Below the pieces are notes generated by a model. The model did not search any database. It was not told where the DNA came from and saw only the letters and a program-made list of their open reading frames with translations. Positions 8,845 through 16,385 of a DNA stretch of 64,000 nt are shown piece by piece (position 1 is the stretch's first letter; every line of letters starts with the position of its first letter). This stretch comes from CAKMZU01 sp965248335 (GTDB lineage: Bacteria > Pseudomonadota > Gammaproteobacteria > Pseudomonadales > DT-91): positions 1-64,000 of the forward strand of contig CBDFIY010000002.1 of the NCBI GenBank assembly GCA_965248335.1, in the 5' to 3' direction. Position numbers and translations under genes: made by a program.

Positions 8845-11033
8845 GTGATATCATTGATTTTAAACCTAAGGCTGACATTGAGGCCGCCAAGCAATTGGAA
8901 GCCTTTATCGCGTGGGCAAAGGCTACGCTGCCCAAGGGCATTCCCGAGCTAGTTCATACAAGTATTCGTTGGGATATGAACTCATGGCACCAATCGGGAA
9001 TACAAGGAGCTACTTTTACGGCACTGAACTCATCTAGAAACGCTAGGCTAGGTATGCAGCCAAGCTTCAATGATTTTGCCAAAGCGATGATAGTGTATCG
9101 TTTTATCTGGCTAAGAAAAAAACATGTTAGAGGATTGTTTTCCACCCTTAGAGTACTAGAGGTCGCATTATGTGAGCTGACGGGAGCATACGATGTGACG
9201 CAAATATCGGTTTCTGTCTGTAACCGAGCTTGCGAGCTTATGCAGGCACAATGGACAAAAGGTGATAATGCATACATTGCAAGCTGTGCTCTTGAGAAAC
9301 TCATAAAATTAATGATAAATAAAAGGCTACTTGGCAAACCGTTTCGATGGAGTACTCCGCTGAAACCAAAAGGGAAAGGTACACTAAAGCAGCAGAAGCA
9401 GGATCGTGAGACTAAGTTACCGAGTCGAGAATCAATTCAAGCTTTGGGCGAGCTGTTTAACAACAATTTGAGCGATCCATTGGATATTGTAGTTACTTCA
9501 GCATGCGCCCTTTTGCTGAGCCAGCCTGCGCGAATTGGTGAGTTGGCAGATGTTGATAAGGACTGTATCGTATTCAAAAAGGTTGAAGATGGCAACAAGC
9601 GCATGTTCTTAAGATGGTATGCGGAAAAAGGTTTCGGCGCGACGACTAAGCCAGTTATGACTGGTATGGAATCTGTCGTGGAGCGTATTATCGAGCGGAT
9701 GCTTCCTATCACGGAAGAAGCTCGTAACTATGCAGCTTGGTTAGAAGATCATCCAGACGAATTTCCGCCGCATGAGGGTGTACCAAAGAAAGGGCTAGAT
9801 GATCCTCTGACTTATATGGAAGCTTGCTCTGCACTCAAATTGTCTGCTAAAGGAAAGTCTCCTCGAGTTAGCTTTAAGCATAAATTTATTGGTTCGATCA
9901 CTAAAGGTAAGTCATTAAATTCTTCTGCGCAGGTAATAGTTGATGAGATATTAGAAGGTTGGGATTCGAGTACGGGAAAACGAATTCATGTTAAGGGTGT
10001 GAAAGGTATTCATAGGATAGAATTTTATGATAGAGCAGCCATTACGCTGCGCAAGCTTAATATCCTAGTGCGTGAAAAGTACTTACCCAAAGATTTTCCG
10101 TACACAACACCTTTCGAAGAGGGTAAAAAGCGTGTGAAGTACCGTGATGCATTGTTCACGGTACGTACTGGGTCGCTTGTAGGAGCGGGGGTCGTAACAA
10201 AGAAAGCAAACTTTGGCGTGGAAATTTCCGCTAATACAAGTCGAATATCGATTCAATTGAGAGGGAATAGTTCACAGAAAAGCATTTTCGAGCGGCATGG
10301 CTACAAGGGCGTTAGAGTAAATACGCACGCCTTTCGTCATGAACTGAATACAGAGATGCATCGCGCAGGTCTGTCACAACTGCTAATTGATGCGTTCTCA
10401 GGGCGCACTAGCATGGGGTCCGTCTACAACCAAGAAACGGTCGAAGAGCGCACCCAAGCGGTTGCAGCGGTTCATCCCAAAACCAAGCAGAGTAACGCCC
10501 CCAAGTTCATAGAAAAGATCAGAACCAATGCACCCTTAAGCCTGATTGATGTGACTGACCTTGCAGAAGGCGCTCAGGATCGAGTGGTTCACCAAACGCA
10601 TCTTGGCATTTGTGTGCACAATTTTGCGAGCGAGCCTTGTCCTAAAATGGGAGCGTGTCTGGGGTGCGGCGAACTCGCCTGCGTGAAGGGCGACGAGCAA
10701 AAACTAAAGAACATCAAAGAGGAGCGAGACTACCTACAGAGGCGTTATCGAAGTGCGATCGCTGCGGAGTCTCGTGGAGATATTGGTGCAGCAGAATGGG
10801 TTAAAAAAGTGAGCAAAGACCTGCTTAAATGCAATGCCCTGATCAAACTCCTTGAAGATCCTGACCTTGAAGATGGCGACATAGTTTGGAATGTTGATAA
10901 CGGATGGAATCTGACAAACAATGCCGCAGCCATGGCAGGTCTTATTGAGCCAGAAGTGATCGAGTCTCAAAATCAAGAGGCATTGCTTTCTCTGGATGAG
11001 CTGTCAGCCATGCTGGAGGAGATAGAGGTATAG
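8841..11033 (+). CDS. tyrosine recombinase 3 of the tandem module, large, with zinc-like tail
   Basis: 730 residues, the largest of the three and comparable to the TnpB-type recombinases of Tn554-like elements. Arg lies in QPARIGELADV near residue 230, HxxR in HAFRHELNTEMHRAG near 498, and the Tyr nucleophile in SMGSVYNQ near 530. The C-terminal region carries a Cys cluster (EPCPKMGACLGCGELACV near 600-615) that probably forms a zinc finger, then a helical segment. The GTG start at 8841 has a GGAGG-type ribosome-binding site inside the end of the preceding gene. It ends two bases before the next ATG. Confidence 0.85.
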   Translation: MSDIIDFKPKADIEAAKQLEAFIAWAKATLPKGIPELVHTSIRWDMNSWHQSGIQGATFTALNSSRNARLGMQPSFNDFAKAMIVYRFIWLRKKHVRGLFSTLRVLEVALCELTGAYDVTQISVSVCNRACELMQAQWTKGDNAYIASCALEKLIKLMINKRLLGKPFRWSTPLKPKGKGTLKQQKQDRETKLPSRESIQALGELFNNNLSDPLDIVVTSACALLLSQPARIGELADVDKDCIVFKKVEDGNKRMFLRWYAEKGFGATTKPVMTGMESVVERIIERMLPITEEARNYAAWLEDHPDEFPPHEGVPKKGLDDPLTYMEACSALKLSAKGKSPRVSFKHKFIGSITKGKSLNSSAQVIVDEILEGWDSSTGKRIHVKGVKGIHRIEFYDRAAITLRKLNILVREKYLPKDFPYTTPFEEGKKRVKYRDALFTVRTGSLVGAGVVTKKANFGVEISANTSRISIQLRGNSSQKSIFERHGYKGVRVNTHAFRHELNTEMHRAGLSQLLIDAFSGRTSMGSVYNQETVEERTQAVAAVHPKTKQSNAPKFIEKIRTNAPLSLIDVTDLAEGAQDRVVHQTHLGICVHNFASEPCPKMGACLGCGELACVKGDEQKLKNIKEERDYLQRRYRSAIAAESRGDIGAAEWVKKVSKDLLKCNALIKLLEDPDLEDGDIVWNVDNGWNLTNNAAAMAGLIEPEVIESQNQEALLSLDELSAMLEEIEV

Positions 11034-11035
11034 CG

Positions 11036-11431
11036 ATGGGGCATTTAACGAAGAAGGATGAGCGGCGCATCATCAAGATAATTGAAGAATGGTCTGAGCC
11101 TAAATTGACGTGGCCGCTTCTTGTCGAGACTTGCAAAACCAAATTGGGTATCAGTCGTGCTCGGCAATCATTAATGAAGCTGCCAGCCATTGATATGGCA
11201 ATGAAGGATCGCAAGGCTGCGCTTAAAGCGCCAACTGAAAAAGCGGGTTGGATTAAAGACATCAACGAAGCTAATGCGCGAATCGAAAAGCTGACAGAAG
11301 CCAATCGGAAGCTCAAGACTGTTAATCAGAAACTGCTTGAGCGTTTCAAAATTTGGCAGGCAAACGCGGATATGCATGGCGTATCTCAAAGGAAGCTGGA
11401 TCAACCTCTGCTCCAGTTCAGGAGAAAGTAG
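11036..11431 (+). CDS. small helical, coiled-coil protein of the recombinase module
   Basis: 131 residues, basic. The first ~60 residues look like a small helical, possibly DNA-binding domain (KKDERRIIKIIEEW, then GISRARQSLMKL). Residues 75-110 form a coiled coil (EANARIEKLTEANRKLK). It starts two bases after recombinase 3 stops, so it belongs to the same transcript. Small helical accessory proteins accompany the recombinases of Tn554-like elements (TnpC), where they orient or regulate recombination; such a role is inferred here from position and size only. Confidence 0.7.
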   Translation: MGHLTKKDERRIIKIIEEWSEPKLTWPLLVETCKTKLGISRARQSLMKLPAIDMAMKDRKAALKAPTEKAGWIKDINEANARIEKLTEANRKLKTVNQKLLERFKIWQANADMHGVSQRKLDQPLLQFRRK

Positions 11432-11461
11432 TATGAAATCGTTTTCGGGAGGCGAGAGAGC

Positions 11462-11899
11462 ATGAGCCAAGAAAAAGGTGAGCGCTACTTTGAGATGTTT
11501 AAAATCTGGGAGGCTACGATGTCTGACGAGGACTTCGCGGACATCATTTACCCTTCGACGGGCAAGCTAAACAGAGGGAAGATCAAGAAGCTATCAGGTG
11601 TGTCAGGCGAAGCGATCAAGCGAAATTCGAAGGTCAAGGAAGCCTTAGAAGGCTTGGAAGATCGGCTGCGCAAAAAGGGTATCCTGCCGCCCTTTTCTGA
11701 TGTGGCCAAAAATGTACAGAATGATCCTAAAAAATACGATAACACTGCCAATAGAAAGTTGTTAGATTCTAAAAGGGTCTCGGCACTTGAAGCTGAAAAT
11801 ATTGAGTTAAAGGCTAAACTCAAAGAACTAGAGGGTAAGCTGTCGCGATTTGGTGAACTCTCTGAAACGTTGTCCGAAATGGGGTTCATGCCTCGATGA
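11462..11899 (+). CDS. second small coiled-coil protein of the recombinase module
   Basis: 145 residues. An N-terminal helical region (KGERYFEMFKIWEATMSDED) is followed by KIKKLSGVSGEAIKRNSKVKE, which looks like a helix-turn-helix recognition segment, and a C-terminal coiled coil (ALEAENIELKAKLKELEGKL). A strong Shine-Dalgarno-like GGAGG lies upstream. The stop overlaps the helicase start by 4 bp (ATGA), linking the helicase to the recombinase operon. No named family was recognised; it may be a recombination accessory factor or a regulator. Confidence 0.65.
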   Translation: MSQEKGERYFEMFKIWEATMSDEDFADIIYPSTGKLNRGKIKKLSGVSGEAIKRNSKVKEALEGLEDRLRKKGILPPFSDVAKNVQNDPKKYDNTANRKLLDSKRVSALEAENIELKAKLKELEGKLSRFGELSETLSEMGFMPR

Positions 11900-14079
11900 A
11901 CCAGGTGCTAAACGAAGACCGATTGCGTGTGACCAGCATCCCACATTCATCTGCGAATCTGGTGATCTTTATTGGCACCCCATTGAAGCGCGATTCATAC
12001 CGGGTCAATACCGGAAAGTACTACGTCACGGTCAAAGCAAACCCCGACTCTCTCCCTGCTCAACCGTCAATCGGACAACACTGGTCAGTAAAAGGGTTAC
12101 GCTCAGTTGCAGAGGTCTGCCATGGTGACTATCTGATGCAGCAACACACCTATGAAAACCCTGAAAATATCGAATGTCAGTTGCCAGAAACCGGTGAACA
12201 GTTAATCCAGTTCATTGCTAAAGAAAAAGACTTTAAGGGTATTGGTGAAAGCAAAGCGAGAGCGCTCTGGGAAGTTCTGGGGCGAGATTTACACTCGACG
12301 CTTCAAAACGATATCTCAGAGAATAGAGAGCGCCTCAAAGGGCTTCTAAGCGATGAATCTATAGATGCCCTCTTTTCAGGTTACGCCAAATATAAAAACC
12401 TTGCCTACTGTAACTGGATGTCTGAACGAAAAATTCCTGCAAGCGTTCAGCAGCGATTGCTCAAACATCATGGTAACCAATCAATTGAAGCCATTAAATC
12501 CAACCCTTATTTGTTAGCAGGATTCGGCATGTCATTTGGCGATATTGACCGCATTGCAACGGATGTAGGCCTTGGCTTCAAGATTGAGCCAGCAGATCAC
12601 CGCAGGCTCAGCTGTGCTTTGGAGCTAGCCATTCGCAAGGAAATCGAAAAAGGCCATACCTACACCTCAGAGCAGCAACTACGACCCCACATAATAAAAC
12701 TGCTTAAAGATAAAACACTTGTTTCCCAAGCTTTCGAGGCAGGCCATCACAAAGCGCAATATATTTTAAACCCCTCAACATCGACCTATCACCCAGCGGC
12801 GCAATTACTGATGGAGTCTGTGGTAGCTAAGCGGCTCCTTTCCCTTGCGACTCAAAAAGACTTGTTTGATAATCGAGCGACAGAGGCGTTCTTGTCAGCA
12901 CTCAAAGAGCTGCCTTACAGCCTCACCGATAAACAACGAGAATCTGTATTAGCAGCGTTAGATAATGCTGTTGCCTGTATTACTGGTGGAGCAGGTACAA
13001 ATTTAGAGAGCGGAAAAACAACCGTCCTCAGAACCGCTATGAATGCATTTAAAGCGATGAATTACACCATCCATGCTGTTGCCCTATCTGGTCGCGCGGC
13101 AATGCGCCTACACGAATCAGTAGGGCTCAAAACAATGACTATTGCTGCACTGCTTAGACAAGGCCCTATTGAGCCAGATTTGGCCGAGCCTAATCATCTG
13201 TTAGTCATCGATGAGGCCAGTATGATTGACCTGCCCACTATGTATCGGCTTGTTACGCATATAGACCCTTCAGTAAGAATTATTTTTACGGGCGACCCTG
13301 ATCAACTACCTCCTATCGGCTGCGGCAAAGTGCTATCGGACACCGTTGAATCAAAAGCCATCGAAAATACCATGCTCGATATTGTGAAACGCCAAGAAGG
13401 CTCAAGCGGCATCCCTGAATACTCAAAGTTGATTAACGCAGGCATCGTGCCAAATCAGCTCAGCACGGGCGCTATAACCTTCCATGAAACAAACAAACAC
13501 CAAATTCCTGAGCGTTGTAAAGAGCTGTTCTTGGCGTCGCCATCAAACAGCCGAATCATGGGGTCAACTAAGGCCATGGTTGCTGACATCAACAAGCGTG
13601 TGCAAAACAGCGTTAACCCCGATGGTCAGCGCCTTGAGTTCAACATGCACGGCGAGCAATTTTTTCTCGATTTCAGATTGGGCGACGTAATCCTTTTTAC
13701 GCAAAACAATTATGATAAAGGCATTCAAAATGGCTCTTTAGGCAGATTAGTATCGGTTGATGTAGAGAGCGACAGCTACGGCAGCGTTGAATTAGACACG
13801 GGTGATAAGGTTGAGATCACGCAACCCATTTTAGACAGTATGGCATTAGGTTACTGCATCACGCTGCATAAAGCGCAAGGCTCCCAGTTTCCTCGCGTAA
13901 TTATCGCCCTACAAAAGGGACGAATCGTTGATAGAGCCTGGCTTTATACGGCTATCACCCGCGCTGAGGCTGAAGTCCACATTGTGGGCAGCGCTGAAGA
14001 CTTTAAGGCAATCACACAGTCACCGAGCCATACGCATCGACGTAATAGTTACTTAAAAGATTTACTGGTAGCGAATTGA
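11896..14079 (+). CDS. RecD2-like SF1 DNA helicase with an altered P-loop
   Basis: 727-residue superfamily 1 helicase of the RecD2/YrrC type. An N-terminal helical and helix-hairpin-helix region (FKGIGESKARALWEVLG) precedes the motor. Motor motifs: Walker B LLVIDEASMIDL, motif III FTGDPDQLPPIG, motif V GYCITLHKAQGSQFP, motif VI LYTAITRAEAEV. The Walker A region is unusual: GGAGTNLESGKTT instead of GGxGTGKTT, that is four extra residues before GKTT. Whether ATP is still bound is unclear, but all other motifs are intact. Coupled by a 4-bp overlap to the recombinase operon, so it may process island DNA or be defence cargo. Confidence 0.85.
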   Translation: MNQVLNEDRLRVTSIPHSSANLVIFIGTPLKRDSYRVNTGKYYVTVKANPDSLPAQPSIGQHWSVKGLRSVAEVCHGDYLMQQHTYENPENIECQLPETGEQLIQFIAKEKDFKGIGESKARALWEVLGRDLHSTLQNDISENRERLKGLLSDESIDALFSGYAKYKNLAYCNWMSERKIPASVQQRLLKHHGNQSIEAIKSNPYLLAGFGMSFGDIDRIATDVGLGFKIEPADHRRLSCALELAIRKEIEKGHTYTSEQQLRPHIIKLLKDKTLVSQAFEAGHHKAQYILNPSTSTYHPAAQLLMESVVAKRLLSLATQKDLFDNRATEAFLSALKELPYSLTDKQRESVLAALDNAVACITGGAGTNLESGKTTVLRTAMNAFKAMNYTIHAVALSGRAAMRLHESVGLKTMTIAALLRQGPIEPDLAEPNHLLVIDEASMIDLPTMYRLVTHIDPSVRIIFTGDPDQLPPIGCGKVLSDTVESKAIENTMLDIVKRQEGSSGIPEYSKLINAGIVPNQLSTGAITFHETNKHQIPERCKELFLASPSNSRIMGSTKAMVADINKRVQNSVNPDGQRLEFNMHGEQFFLDFRLGDVILFTQNNYDKGIQNGSLGRLVSVDVESDSYGSVELDTGDKVEITQPILDSMALGYCITLHKAQGSQFPRVIIALQKGRIVDRAWLYTAITRAEAEVHIVGSAEDFKAITQSPSHTHRRNSYLKDLLVAN

Positions 14080-14186
14080 TATGCGAGGAGTAGCTCAAAA
14101 GGATTCGAGGAGGCAGGCGAGTCTAATCAGGTAAGAGTGAGCATTATATATATTAGCTCATTTTTAATATTGAAATTATAGCTGTT

Positions 14187-14531
14187 TTACATTCTTATCA
14201 TCTCGAATGAATGCCTATTTCTTAAAGAGCTAAACAAAATCCTATTTTTGTTAATCATTTTTATTAGTAATAGGGGTTTATAACTTTCGCCCTCAGTCAT
14301 GGCATCAATCTGCCAAACATTATCTTGACCTTTTTTGATGTACTGTATTGGAACAATGGTCTTTTTCCCACCATTAGACCAAACAGCAATTGACTCTTCA
14401 AATCCTATATAATGATCTTTGTTAATTTTTTCACCGACCTTAGACCACTTGCCTATTAGATCGTTGTCATTTGAGCATGACACCAGAAATAGTAACAAAA
14501 ATAGATTTAGTAGGGTTATTCTTATAGGCAT
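14187..14531 (-). CDS. hypothetical lipoprotein
   Basis: 114 residues with a lipoprotein signal peptide: a hydrophobic core (LLNLFLLLFLVSC) ending in a lipobox LVSC, with Cys19 as the lipidated residue and Asn-Asp after it. The mature part of about 95 residues is small and soluble (IGKWSKVGEKI at its start, resembling the beginning of small lipocalin-like lipoproteins). No family was assigned. It is transcribed opposite to the recombinase operon and is part of the island cargo. The ~110 bp between it and the helicase hold no gene. Confidence 0.6.
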   Translation of the reverse strand: MPIRITLLNLFLLLFLVSCSNDNDLIGKWSKVGEKINKDHYIGFEESIAVWSNGGKKTIVPIQYIKKGQDNVWQIDAMTEGESYKPLLLIKMINKNRILFSSLRNRHSFEMIRM

Positions 14532-14669
14532 TCTTGTGGAGCTTTCATTGATGATTTTTTAATAATATAAAGATAAATCAATACAAGAGAAAGCAACTGG
14601 GTCACTGTGCTCAATAAGCATTCTGGAAAATTTCAAGGTTTGCTCTTTGATCACAAAAGACAGAAACAT

Positions 14670-14738
14670 AAAATAAGGGAACCCGAAGGTTCCCAAATTT
14701 ATCATCTTTACGGCCATCGGGACCTCTCCCTGTACCGC
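14670..14738 (-). ncRNA. candidate small RNA with its own promoter and UUCG-loop terminator
   Basis: On the minus strand a sigma70-like promoter (see 14745-14772) is followed about 45 nt downstream by a perfect 7-bp stem GGGAACC closed by a UUCG tetraloop and trailed by TTATTTTAT. The predicted transcript is about 70 nt. A short frame starting MAVKMINLGTFG runs through it, but its coding sequence passes straight through the terminator, which makes a protein less likely than an RNA. A leader or attenuator for something downstream is the alternative; nothing on the same strand follows closely except the lipoprotein at 14187-14531. Confidence 0.4.
14677..14694 (-). terminator. intrinsic terminator with C(UUCG)G loop
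   Basis: Perfect inverted repeat GGGAACC / GGTTCCC with loop TTCG when read on the minus strand, followed by a T-rich tract. The C(UUCG)G tetraloop is exceptionally stable. Confidence 0.6.
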
Positions 14739-14744
14739 ACAACG

Positions 14745-14772
14745 AGTATAGCGACTCAATCATCTTTGGCAA
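14745..14772 (-). promoter_or_regulatory. sigma70-type promoter for the candidate small RNA
   Basis: Minus strand: TTGCCA at 14772-14767, a 16-base spacer, then TATACT at 14750-14745. Transcription would start near 14738. Confidence 0.45.
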
Positions 14773-14828
14773 ATACCTGCGGGTGAATCGAGCGCAGCGA
14801 GAGAGGGCCGGCGAGGCCCTTCTTAGAT

Positions 14829-15131
14829 TTACTTCGGGCCACCCTTCTTAATTCTTTCTTCAATATAATCGCTTATTTGAAGAGTGTAATTTCCACCAAT
14901 ACTCATCTGATTTTTATGGCTAATAAGAATCAATCGATAACCAACGATCCAATAAGCAACCCGACCTCCAGCAACACCATCTGGAATGAGTTCACAGGGT
15001 TTATCAAGATGCTTTTCAATCGCTTTATTTTTTGTGTCTTTTGGAGAAAAAGGCAGTTCAAGCATGGCCTTTCTAGCATCTTTTAATTGATTAAATTTCT
15101 CGGGTAATCCGTATGGGTTATCTATTGACAT
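14829..15131 (-). CDS. hypothetical protein
   Basis: 100 residues, soluble, no signal peptide or membrane helix. The N-terminal half is helical and charged (EKFNQLKDARKAMLELP); the second half looks beta-rich (GRVAYWIVGYRLILISHK, then GGNYTLQISDYIEE). No family was recognised. A GC-rich hairpin (AGGGCC...GGCCCT near 14803-14821) follows the stop and could end its transcript. It lies between the candidate RNA and the nuclease gene, on the same strand as both. Confidence 0.5.
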   Translation of the reverse strand: MSIDNPYGLPEKFNQLKDARKAMLELPFSPKDTKNKAIEKHLDKPCELIPDGVAGGRVAYWIVGYRLILISHKNQMSIGGNYTLQISDYIEERIKKGGPK

Positions 15132-15205
15132 GAATTTATTATCCTTATCGCTTACAACATATTTTTATTATCTCGCAGTCCATAATAAGGCCTGCTTACC
15201 CTTAT

Positions 15206-16147
15206 TCAAGGTTTACCACCCATATACAAACAGATTCTAAGCTTGAGTGCATCCGTCATTGCCCAGGCATTCGCTTTCATCCAATCGATTAAATCCTCTG
15301 GCTTGATGGTCTTAACCCCTGCCACCGAATCACCTGGGTAAGCCTTAGGGTGTGTTGATAGCAAATACACAAACTGGTTGACAGCAACATGTTTACGGTA
15401 ATGTTCAGGGGCTAAGGCGCTTGGACTCTTCCCTGATTTCACCTGCAGTAAACAGGTTTCGTTTTTACGGTTTCTCATCATAAATTCAAACGTTGACTTG
15501 CTACCAAAGCAGGTCGATTTGATTAGAATCCAGCCCATGCTCTGAAGATAAGCGGCCACAATATCCTCAAGATCTTCAGGGCTCATAATGGCAAGGAGTT
15601 CGCTTGATTTAAAAAGATCTAATTTACTATCGAAATGACTTTCAGAAAAAGTTGGCTCCCATAGTGGGTCTTTTTTCAGCTCATCAAACAACACTTGGTG
15701 AGACTCAAAAACCTCAGGCGTTATTTTGATGCGCTGTATCATTCGCCGAGCAATCGTGCCTCTTTGAATCGAACCTGAAACAAAAATCTCAGGCACCTTA
15801 ACCCAGTCAGCTTCTCTGCAGTGCCCTAAGTCTAAGGCAATGAAATCAGCATGGATATCAGCCCCGTAGAATACGTTTGGGCCAGCCTTACAGAGGTAAT
15901 AATGACCGCCTTGATGCAGCCAAATGTGGTCATTCGGCTTCATTCGTTCCAGCAATGCTTTCAGCGCTGAATCCCACTTACCATATCTTGCTACAACCAT
16001 CTCTTTAGCTTCGACAGGGCTTGAAGGTTGCTTGTCAGTATAAGATTTTGCCCAACCAACACCAACAAGGGCGTTGTTTTTACAAAATTCAAAGGGGTCG
16101 AAACCCTTAGCCGAATTAGGCTTGATCGATAACTTCCATGTATTCAT
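15206..16147 (-). CDS. PD-(D/E)XK-type restriction endonuclease-like protein with N-terminal PUA/EVE-like domain
   Basis: 313 residues. The C-terminal half resembles Mrr-type nucleases: helix DLEDIVAAYLQSMGW, then strand TFEFMM with an acidic residue and the LLQVKSG strand, giving an E...(D/E)-QxK pattern. The N-terminal ~140 residues (WKLSIKP, ALVGVGWAKSY, NDHIWLHQGGHYYLC, DLGHCREADWVKV) look like the beta-barrel modified-base-reading domains found in type IV restriction enzymes. A type IV or solitary restriction enzyme is the likeliest role, inferred from fold pattern and its place beside a type I system. It is divergent from hsdM. Confidence 0.6.
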   Translation of the reverse strand: MNTWKLSIKPNSAKGFDPFEFCKNNALVGVGWAKSYTDKQPSSPVEAKEMVVARYGKWDSALKALLERMKPNDHIWLHQGGHYYLCKAGPNVFYGADIHADFIALDLGHCREADWVKVPEIFVSGSIQRGTIARRMIQRIKITPEVFESHQVLFDELKKDPLWEPTFSESHFDSKLDLFKSSELLAIMSPEDLEDIVAAYLQSMGWILIKSTCFGSKSTFEFMMRNRKNETCLLQVKSGKSPSALAPEHYRKHVAVNQFVYLLSTHPKAYPGDSVAGVKTIKPEDLIDWMKANAWAMTDALKLRICLYMGGKP

Positions 16148-16190
16148 CTATCTATCTCTATTGTTTTGTACGGTGTTTTGTAAATCGCAG

Positions 16191-16210
16191 TGAGCATATT
16201 AATATGCTCA
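16191..16210. promoter_or_regulatory. 20-bp perfect palindrome between the nuclease gene and hsdM
   Basis: TGAGCATATTAATATGCTCA is perfectly self-complementary and lies in the 238-bp divergent intergenic region, 44 bp from the nuclease start. It is a good candidate for an operator bound by a dimeric repressor that may control both directions. Further downstream a TATAAT at 16318-16323 is a plausible -10 element for the hsd operon; AATTTGTTAG is repeated at 16353 and 16376, just before the hsdM start. Confidence 0.5.
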
Positions 16211-16385
16211 TTACCCCTTCTGTAAAAACGATATTGAGTGACGATATTACAGATTTAACTAAGGCCATTCGTACAGAGGTTTTTACTGCATATTGCTTCA
16301 GCCTAATCGAGTTTTGTTATAATGGACACCTCTATATATATCTAAAACACTATTAATTTGTTAGTGTAAGGCGATAATTTGTTAG

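Noticed and set aside
5984..11899. Calling the recombinases GmtY/GmtZ/GmtX outright
   Set aside because: There are three recombinases and two small proteins here instead of two and one, and I could not match the small proteins to my memory of GmtX. Only a resemblance is claimed.
14559..14759. Minus-strand open frame of 66 residues
   Set aside because: It runs through a strong terminator hairpin and overlaps a promoter; composition is not protein-like. The RNA interpretation is preferred.
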